Of a DNA stretch of 64,000 nt, positions 57,601 to 64,000 are shown one piece after another. Position 1 is the first letter of the stretch. Every line of letters begins with the position of its first letter. The translations under genes and the position numbers were made by a program. Source of the stretch: Artocarpus heterophyllus (taxonomy: Eukaryota; Streptophyta; Magnoliopsida; Rosales; Moraceae); contig CM046348.1 of the NCBI GenBank assembly GCA_025403435.1, positions 25,169,899 through 25,233,898 on the forward strand, read 5' to 3'. The notes under the pieces were generated by a model. It was not told the origin of the DNA. It ran no database searches and worked only from the letters and a program-made list of their open reading frames with translations.

Positions 57601-60600
57601 AAAGCAATAAGTTGTTGGACAAAGCAATAAGTTGTGGGACAAGTCCGTACGCTCTTTTCCTCATTCGTCCATGATGGGGGCTTGTTATTGAAACCTAATA
57701 GCGCAGCATCAAGGTCTATCTGTGCCAAGACAGCCCGTATCTTCACTTGCCATAGAGAAAAACTCATTGTGTGATCTAGCAGTGGAATATCGAATTCATG
57801 GTTGCCATTGCTAATCAAAGCCAAAGCTCTAATACCACTTAGTTAGAAATTAAAGCAATAAGTTGTTGGACATGTATGCCCTAAGGAGTAAAATATAATA
57901 TGTTTTTGGAGATATTTTTATCAATAAAGGATTTATTTATTATTCATATACCAAATCTTGTCCTTTTTACGTTCATATCTGTTGAATGTATATTAAGCAA
58001 ATAAAAGTCTGAGACTATCGGTCTAAACTTTAAGAATTGGGCATATAATGGATAGATTATGCGAAAAACATGATTCTTAAGGTGATGATCTAAATTATGG
58101 GATCCATAGTCGAGAGAATAAAAGTTGGGCACTTTATTCATGCAAAGATTGTTATGTTATCTATATCCCTAATAGGAGATGGTTTGTCTTAACCATCAGA
58201 AGTGGACTCTGTAAATAGAAACATTGTACATTGTCATAGGTGACGATGTATTGGATCAGGACATAAAGTGAATTGACTTGGATTAACAATTCTGTATTGG
58301 CAAATCGATTCACTTTAGACAATCATATATATTGTATCTTAATCCTGAGATGAATAGTAGGCTCGTTGTCTTGACTTATATCTTTTGATGTATCAAAAGT
58401 TGACATTGACATCTTATAGTGGTACGCATGCTGGTGCATTGGAGGCATGACTCTTGATAGCGTAGACCTATTATTCATAGATATGGAATCTATAGCTTCT
58501 CTTTAGAAGTAGTTGATGTCCTCTTATATGCGTTATCCTGTAATTGAAAAACTGAAGCGCTTAACCGTTTGGATACATAGGTGTAACTGAATGGTATACT
58601 ATCTTTGGATGGTAGGTTTTTCGATGGTGAGATAATGGAACGTAAGATAAAAATAATCGAAAAGGTAAGACAGAACTTGTCCTTAAGCCGATTATAGATA
58701 ATTCTATAGGGATACAATACACTATGATATGTCATAGAGACTTAGCTTTCGAGCTTTGTAATTCTATGTAGTTCAAGAGTGCAGCTCTATGCTTTAAGTG
58801 GAGCAGCATTAGAGTTGATAATTATGAAATGTATATTTGAGATATTGGGTTTCATAATTATCGGGAGCTTGAACTATATAGGTCCATCAGGTCCTCTTTG
58901 CTAGCTCATAAAAATCCTGTAACGATACGGTGTATTTTTTTAATAATTTGTGACTTATGTCAAATTTATCAGCTTGACTGAAATTCAGTAAAATCATATA
59001 ATACCTGTTTGTTTGTCAGTTGAATTAATTTTGTGATAAAATTAATTCAAAATAAACTTGTTGAATTATCAGGATCAAATGATTCATGCCTGTTTATCGG
59101 TTGGATTAATTTTGAATTAATTCAAGATAAACGTTTTGAATTATCAGGCATATTTATTTTCCTAGAGATTATCTAGATATGACTGTTTTAATCAGATAAC
59201 TTCTCTATTAGGTTATTTAAATTAAAACTGAGACTCCATCCCAAGAATCTCGGATAAAAAATAAAGGTTCGCAGTGATCTTTTATCGAAGGTTCGGCAGG
59301 CCAATCTTTAAGTTTGGCTTGCCGATTGAGGAGATTCGACATGCTGATCTGCCAGTTTAGCCTGTCGATCGAGCGATAAAAGGATAACGTGTTTTCATGC
59401 GTGTTTTATCCGATATTGATTACGATTTAATTCTAATTTGAATTTTTGAGACTTTATCTGATAAGGACTAGCTCCTAGGCCCAACCTCTATAAAAGGGGA
59501 GTGAGTCTCATTATTATTCAGATCAGTTAAAAAATCTAGAGTGGGACTCTACCAACGAGACTGTGCAACTCCTCAGAAAGCTATCATTCACAAATCACGA
59601 ATTTTGGCTTTGGGTATTTCTCAATTGGTGGGAAGGAGAGCCACCTGGTAGAAATGCTAAACGACGTGAGCACACACTCACTCCGATCGAAGATAGAGAA
59701 TAGCAAAGAAAGCTAGTTGGTTGAGGTCCTTCTGAAACGCTACTTCTTTTCATTGATTGCGGTAGCTTTTTGGCATATACAAGTTTAGTAAGATCTGGTT
59801 AATTTATGCATATAGTATGTCAAACTTATGTTTTAGAAAATACTTTGATATAAAAATTTTAAAATTCTGTTGCGTACTATTTTTTCAACATAAGCAACAA
59901 GAAATAAAGAGAAAATTACATACAAGATTTTACATAGTAAAACCCTAAGAAGGGTGAAAAGACTACGGGTAAAGAAGAAGCAATTTATTAATCACAAAAG
60001 GAATATTACAACGGTGCTTAAAGCGCTCAAATACAAAAATTTACTCACTTAATTACTCATAAACTCACAAGATTGAGTTCTCTATATCATTCTCAACACT
60101 ATAATCTCTATCATGTCTGTATTATTTGTGACTACTGTAAACAATGGAGAATAACAAGTATATATATGTGTAGACTTAAATCTTAGTTTAAAATAACCCA
60201 AAAACGTGTAAAAACACGAAATCTATGTTCGGGCCGAGTCGTAGCACTGTGGCGCTGCCTTTTAAGTGCCATGGCCCTGTTTTTCTGCCAAGTGTGGTTT
60301 TGGGTCACCACAATAACACCTATTATTGTAGGCTTAGGTAGAGCCTGTGTATGATTCTTTAGATGAAAATGAACAAAGAAAGCTACAAACAATACATCCT
60401 TTCATATTTTATGCTTGTTTGCTTCATTTCTTTCTCAAATTCTTAAGTTAACCATTTTAAACTATAGCATCTAGATCGATGAAAGAATAACGTTAACAAA
60501 ATTGTGGATGCAATAAGTTTAAAGGATAATGTTTGGAATGTGCCATTAATCTATAATATTATAGTTTTTAACTTTATCGTGTTAATTTTACCTTTTTACT

Positions 60601-61324
60601 CTAAATTTTTATTTTACGAAAATACCCCACTCGAATAAATTTCCAGATCCCTCTGATTGAGATTTGGATTGCTTAATACACCTAATTTTTAAAATTTACC
60701 TGCGAAAGTGACTGGACTACGTTAAAGTACTATACCCTGTTCTCTTAGAATTTCCAAGTCACAATTTCTTTTAAATTTTACCTCACCAATGGCCTTTAAT
60801 TCTGCTTTGAAATTTATAAACTCTGCAAAGTTACTTTTGTTCAAATTAAAATTCAACATGTAAATACCATTACAAAGATTTGAACTCAAAAGCATGTGCT
60901 CTAATTTACCAATCCTAATTCTGAAAAGCTTAAAGCCAACAACGATTAGTTTCCATTTTCCAATAGCACCAAACAAAAGGAATATGGTTATGCATAGTAT
61001 CAACCTTGAGGATGAAACTATTCAATATTTTTAGCAAGTAATTTGACAAAAGTTGCATACTAACAAAGAGGCAATAATTAAAACACCTCAAAAATTAAGC
61101 TGATTTAGTAATAATTGGAAAACGTAAATTCATTATTGCTTACCAGAAAAGGAAGGAGGAGGGTCCTGCTCTTTGACCACTCTTTCGGTTCCCTCAGACT
61201 GTGCAAGGGCTTTAACTGAAGATGGAGAAGATTTGAAAAGGGACTTGTGCTTTGGAATCAGAAATGAAGGAGAAGAAGATGAGGAATTTGGGCAAAGAGA
61301 AGTAGGTCTGAGATTCAAGGCCAT
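51661..61324 (-). CDS. Plastid-targeted single-membrane-span protein, three exons, 8.7 kb intron
   Basis: The exons on the minus strand are 61324-61144, 52458-52384 and 51956-51661. The 552 joined bases give 183 aa. Splice sites are GT..AG (donors GGTAAGC and GGTAAGTG, acceptors TTGAAG and AAACAG), with codon phase kept at both joins. The N-terminus [20 protein letters not shown] is Ser-rich and lacks acid residues, a typical plastid transit peptide. The C-terminal part has [39 protein letters not shown] and one membrane span [18 protein letters not shown], ending QFFP. I do not recognise the family by name. It looks like a conserved thylakoid or envelope protein. Intron 1 contains an entire copia retrotransposon, yet all exons are intact. 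Confidence 0.88.
51957..52383 (-). other. Intron 2 of the plastid-protein gene
   Basis: 427 bases, GTAAGTGAGC to GGTAAACAG. It contains a MITE-like segment at 52106-52262. Confidence 0.8.
52106..52262. mobile_element. Second MITE-like segment, in intron 2
   Basis: It begins GGTATTTGACAAGGTGG and ends with GCCAAACATC, a loose inverted match. Inside, ACTGTAGCATATAAAAGCTC and TTGTAACATGTAAGAG are the inverted forms of words in the MITE at 46677. The ends are less clear than in that copy. Confidence 0.45.
53004..53008. repeat. Target-site duplication of the intronic copia, left copy
   Basis: CCTAT before TGTTAGAAATT at 53009. The right copy is CCTAT at 60319-60323, after ...CAATAACA. Confidence 0.93.
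53009..53513 (-). repeat. 3' LTR of the intronic copia
   Basis: TGTTAGAAATTAAAGC (plus-strand view) to CACCACAATAACA. It matches the split copy at 57842-57863 and 59891-60318, where one ~50-base stretch including a GCGCCG-rich part is missing. Confidence 0.92.
53609..54180 (-). pseudogene. Tork-like RNase H
   Basis: The overlapping frames 54150-53890 and 53953-53609 give [51 protein letters not shown] and [18 protein letters not shown]. One frame change at about 53950 separates them. The Asp of GYIDSNFA and the Glu of TEAEY are kept. Confidence 0.87.
54413..55222 (-). pseudogene. Tork-like reverse transcriptase
   Basis: The reading 55222-54839 starts the domain ([31 protein letters not shown]). 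54667-54413 holds [16 protein letters not shown] with an intact YVDD and [18 protein letters not shown]. The frame is broken in between by stops at about 54835 and 54690. It is clearly of the Tnt1/Tork wording, different from the Angela copies in this window. Confidence 0.88.
55397..56330 (-). pseudogene. Tork-like integrase
   Basis: The reading 56203-55979 gives [20 protein letters not shown] with the first catalytic Asp. 55633-55397 gives [19 protein letters not shown] and [18 protein letters not shown], the C-terminal part. Between them several stops and shifts break the core. Confidence 0.83.
56369..56990 (-). pseudogene. Tork-like zinc knuckle and protease
   Basis: At about 56900-56850 the frame reads [20 protein letters not shown], a full C-x2-C-x4-H-x4-C. 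The protease region continues as [30 protein letters not shown] and [21 protein letters not shown] in the 102-codon reading 56677-56369. The catalytic Asp region lies just upstream of 56677, where the frame has a stop. Confidence 0.8.
57008..57824 (-). pseudogene. Tork-like gag
   Basis: The start [20 protein letters not shown] and [20 protein letters not shown] are at 57824-57700. The reading 57292-57008 continues with [33 protein letters not shown] and [12 protein letters not shown] ~250-base tandem duplication (57385-57863) repeats the 5' part of gag together with the primer site, so the gag start occurs twice. Confidence 0.83.
57385..57863. repeat. Tandem duplication of gag start, primer site and LTR edge
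   Basis: The units are 57385-57635 and 57636-57863, offset 251 bases, with roughly ten differences. Each holds the end of gag's 5' part, a Met-type primer site (57575-57586 and 57826-57837) and TTAGAAATTAAAGCAATAAG from the LTR edge. Confidence 0.9.
57864..59890 (+). mobile_element. Complete solo LTR of the Angela-like family
   Basis: TGTTGGACATGTATGCCC to ...TATTTTTTCAACA, 2,027 bases, with no internal region. It splits the 5' LTR of the intronic copia. The flanks are TAAGT (57859-57863) and TAAGC (59891-59895), a 5-bp duplication with one later change. It arose by recombination between the two LTRs of a full element. It is the longest intact reference for all Angela LTR pieces in this window. 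Confidence 0.92.
60324..61143. other. Distal part of intron 1, no gene
   Basis: AT-rich with no recognisable coding sequence. The open readings on the minus strand (60722-61003) have no motif. Confidence 0.6.
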
Positions 61325-61753
61325 GTTTTTTGGAGTGTCCTATTTGCTATAGTGGTGCTCCGTTGTGTCGTTGGGTTGGGGGAGTGAAGAAGGTTTCTTT
61401 TCTGCGTTCAAAAAAAGTCCACCTTTTTTTTTTTTTTTTTTTGAGGCTGTAATTCAGTCTGGTTTCTCAAATGTTACATTACAACAGCGTCTGTTTATGT
61501 GGGCCACAATAACTAAACCATTTCCATCCACAAATATTCCACTAGTTAAATATTTAATATCTATTTTTCGTCTTTTTCTGTCTCTCTAAAGTCTATTCGT
61601 GATTGTACAAATAGTTTTCTTCCTCTTTTCTTCGCTTTTTTTTTTTTAAAAAAATTGGAAACTCGATGTGTACAAATAGTTTGAGTGTCTCCATAGGATC
61701 GTGGGCCATCATTTTGTTCTTTGAAAATCTACCGTATGCTATTCATTTTATTT
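61325..61753. other. Upstream region of the plastid-protein gene
   Basis: It should hold the promoter of the minus-strand gene starting at 61324. No clear TATA box is seen. There are T-runs at about 61424-61441 and 61640. The plus open reading 61365-61589 is not convincing. Confidence 0.45.
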
Positions 61754-62330
61754 TCTTAGAACTATGTATCTAATTCATTAATATATAATCATTTTATTGT
61801 TTTAATTAGAATTTAATTAGTTTATTGCTAATCACATGTCACATTAGCATATCCATTAAGATTATATACAGAAGTGGAAGTAGGAGTGTTTTCTTTAGAT
61901 CAAAAATACTTGTTGTAACAACCATACTTACATGGCCATTACTTAAATCTTAAAACTATGCATCTAATTCATTTATATTTTAATCCTTTTTATAGAGTTA
62001 ATTAGAGTTTAATTAGTCAATTGTTAATGACATGTCATGTTACCATATCCATTAAGATTATACACAGAAGTGGAAGTAGGAGTGTTTTCTTTACATCGAG
62101 GATGCATGCCATACTTACATGACCATTATTTAAGTCTTAGAACTATGTATCTAATTCATTAATATTTAATCCTTTTTATAGATTTAATTAGAATTTAATT
62201 AGTTTATTGCTGGCATGCCACCTTAGCATATCCATTGAGATTATAGACAGAAGTGGAAGTAGAACTTGGTCGATCTCTTTTCTTTAGATCAGGAATGCAT
62301 GTTGTAAGAACCCTACTTATAGGGCTATTA
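61754..62330. repeat. Tandem repeat, three ~190-base units
   Basis: The units start at 61754, 61948 and 62135 with TCTTA(G/A)AACTATG(T/C)ATC. Each contains TATCCATTAAGATTATA and ACAGAAGTGGAAGTAG, and most end with a CATACTTACATGGCCATTA-type phrase. A weaker fourth echo (TTGTAACGACGCTACC, CTAC-GTGGCCACTAATTAA) is at about 62653-62690. Confidence 0.88.
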
Positions 62331-64000
62331 CTTAAACTATATAATCTCACACTTAAACATATCTTAGCATAATTACTTTAATTTGTGGAATAAATTTTTT
62401 AGTCACAATAATAAATAGTGAAATTGTTTCTTTTCAAACATTTCTCAATTTACAATAAATCCTTTTTAAAACATTTTTAAATTAAATATCATTATCAATT
62501 GTCTTATTGGCGCTTATGTATACTTGTTGCAACATAATACATTAAGCAAGATAATTGTAAACCCCCTAGTTTAATAAGTAATTAAACTAAAAAGTGTTAT
62601 CATTTAACCTTACTATTGTAATAACATTTCAAACCAATTTTCGTAATAAGTACTTTGTAACGACGCTACCTACGTGGCCACTAATTAACTATATAATCAT
62701 GATCTTAAACATACTAACATAAAGTACTTAAATTACAGAATAATTTTTTTTAATCCAAATCTTAATGATAAATTCCTGACATATTTCCTTAAAAGAAATA
62801 ATAATTATTTTTCAAAACTTAATTCCATAAATCTTTTATAATAATATTAATTCCTTATATGCAATAAAAAGCACAATAGTGATTACTATGGTTTAACATA
62901 ATAATAACTTCTAAAAAAAAAAATTCTTCATATTCATCATACATTAATTACTTAAAACATAATGATAATAATAATTCCTTAAAACTCTTCTTTTAAATAT
63001 AAAGATAATTATTTAGAAACTACATCTTTTTAAACATTTCTAAACTTAAATGATAATATTTCTAAAACAATTCTAAATTAAACATCGTTATAAATTCTTA
63101 TTTTAAATGCTTCTTAAATGCTTCCTTAAATTATCGTTATACTTTCTTATAATTTGTTATCTTAAAATTAATGTATTAATTTCTTAAAGCTTATTCATTT
63201 TTTAAGCTTAACATAATAATAATTTCTTAAAATTTATTCACTTAAGTCTAATATATTAGCTTCTTAGAGCATAATCTTCTAAACTTCCATACTAATAAAT
63301 TCATAAAACATATTTATTAGAATCCTTTCTTAATTTAACATAAAGCTCCTATAATCATTTTTAATTCTAGATAATCTTATAGTTTTCTTACTTGAAAATT
63401 TTCGTCCACTTGTTTCATTTTCTGTTGCAACCTTTTTTTTTTCCTAAAACCTTAAAATTCTATGGACCAAGTTTGTTTGATTACAATCCTAGTTTTCAAG
63501 ACATATTTACCAAATCTTATTTACTTTTTAATACATACAAATTTCATAAAATAAAAATGTGTATAATTTTGGAAGCTAAAAAATACATAAATGTTACATT
63601 TGCATAAGCGATATCCATTTCTATCTCCACCATTTGTCCACCACTCACCATTGCCCATCAAATGTCACTGACAGGTTTTTTTACCTACAGTATAAACATG
63701 CTTAAATGATCTTTCACTCAACAAGTAGGAAATTAGACTTACAAAACATAATTAAAAATCATTTGAATTAAAACATGCATAAACATTTTATGCTTGCTTA
63801 TTAACCTGTTTTATGCTTAATTATTAAGCAAAACTTATCTTATTAATTCGGCCCAAGTGATTGTAACAGTTGAGCTCGATCTTCGGGAAGTCAAGGTTCG
63901 TGAGGTCCCTAACGACACCAAAATCATAAACTGTATTAAAGCTTCCCTACAGGTCAGGAGGTTCGTACAGTACCCTCAACTTGTCTTATTAATTTGACTT
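62331..64000. other. Very AT-rich tail of the window, no gene recognised
   Basis: It consists of many short words such as CTTAAAAC and AATAATAATTCCTTAAA. The right end (63850-63975) is more GC-balanced, with GATCTTCGGGAAGTCAAGG and AGGTCAGGAGGTTCG. It may be an LTR or other repeat running out of the window, but no end or duplication is visible. Confidence 0.4.

Larger units (their letters stand above)
53009..60318 (-). mobile_element. Tork/Tnt1-like Ty1/copia element inside a host intron, with a solo LTR nested in it
   Basis: A perfect CCTAT duplication flanks it. LTRs: 53009-53513 (505 bases), and 57842-57863 plus 59891-60318 (about 450 bases, split by the solo LTR). The primer site TGGTATTAGAGC (minus strand, 57837-57826) matches initiator tRNA-Met type with one change. 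The minus-strand order from right is gag (57824-57008), zinc knuckle (about 56900), protease and pre-integrase (about 56700-56200), integrase (to about 55400), RT (55222-54413) and RNase H (54150-53609). It lies in the same direction as the host gene. Several frameshifts and stops make it inactive. Confidence 0.93.
52459..61143 (-). other. Intron 1 of the plastid-protein gene
   Basis: 8,685 bases. Removing the copia (53009-60318) and one duplication copy leaves about 1.37 kb of ordinary intron: 52459-53003 and 60324-61143. No gene is seen in those parts. Confidence 0.85.

Noticed and set aside
1..64000. CRISPR arrays, operons or bacterial genes
   Set aside because: There are no regularly spaced direct repeats with unique spacers, and gene structure and repeats are those of plant nuclear DNA.

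Overview
This is AT-rich plant nuclear DNA, most likely from a eudicot. The signs are spliced genes with GT..AG introns, a plastid-targeted protein, a plant cytochrome b561 protein and abundant plant LTR retrotransposons. The species cannot be named from the sequence. Only two ordinary host genes are visible; most of the first 41 kb is nested retrotransposon.

Layout. 1-4552 is the decayed internal region of an Angela/Tork-like Ty1/copia element (+ strand). 4553-8204 is a patchwork of three fragments of that family's ~2.0 kb LTR, plus a foreign copia RT/RNase H fragment. 8205-39731 is a decayed Tat-type Ty3/gypsy element (+ strand). A second Angela-like copia (13219-34876, - strand, target-site duplication CATGG) sits inside its integrase. 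A third element, an 11.9 kb Athila-like Ty3/gypsy element (17181-29129, + strand, duplication ATGTG), sits inside the integrase of that copia. 39732-40763 is another Angela LTR fragment. About 41540-42943 is an old, reversed relative of the Athila-like LTR.

The innermost element is the most interesting part of the window. It has gag and protease but no recognisable reverse transcriptase, RNase H or integrase, so it looks non-autonomous. In their place it carries a broken small basic ORF with a carlavirus nucleic-acid-binding-protein-like basic/Cys motif (23443-23985). It also carries an uninterrupted, intronless 212-codon ORF of the LOG family, the cytokinin-activating phosphoribohydrolases (24605-25243). 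A 12-base TATA-like motif, TGTCTATAAAAT, precedes gag and each of the two cargo ORFs. Four hairpins with conserved inner boxes but different, base-paired stems lie around LOG, one before it and three after it. I know of no description of this combination.

The right third holds two convergent host genes. A four-exon cytochrome b561-domain gene (49091-50992, +) encodes 248 aa with four candidate haem-ligand histidines. A three-exon gene for a 183-aa plastid-targeted protein with one membrane segment runs from 61324 to 51661 (- strand). Its 8.7 kb first intron contains a complete Tork/Tnt1-like copia (53009-60318, same strand, duplication CCTAT). One LTR of that copia is split by a solo Angela LTR (57864-59890). 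Beyond 61.7 kb are ~190-bp tandem repeats and very AT-rich sequence without recognisable genes.
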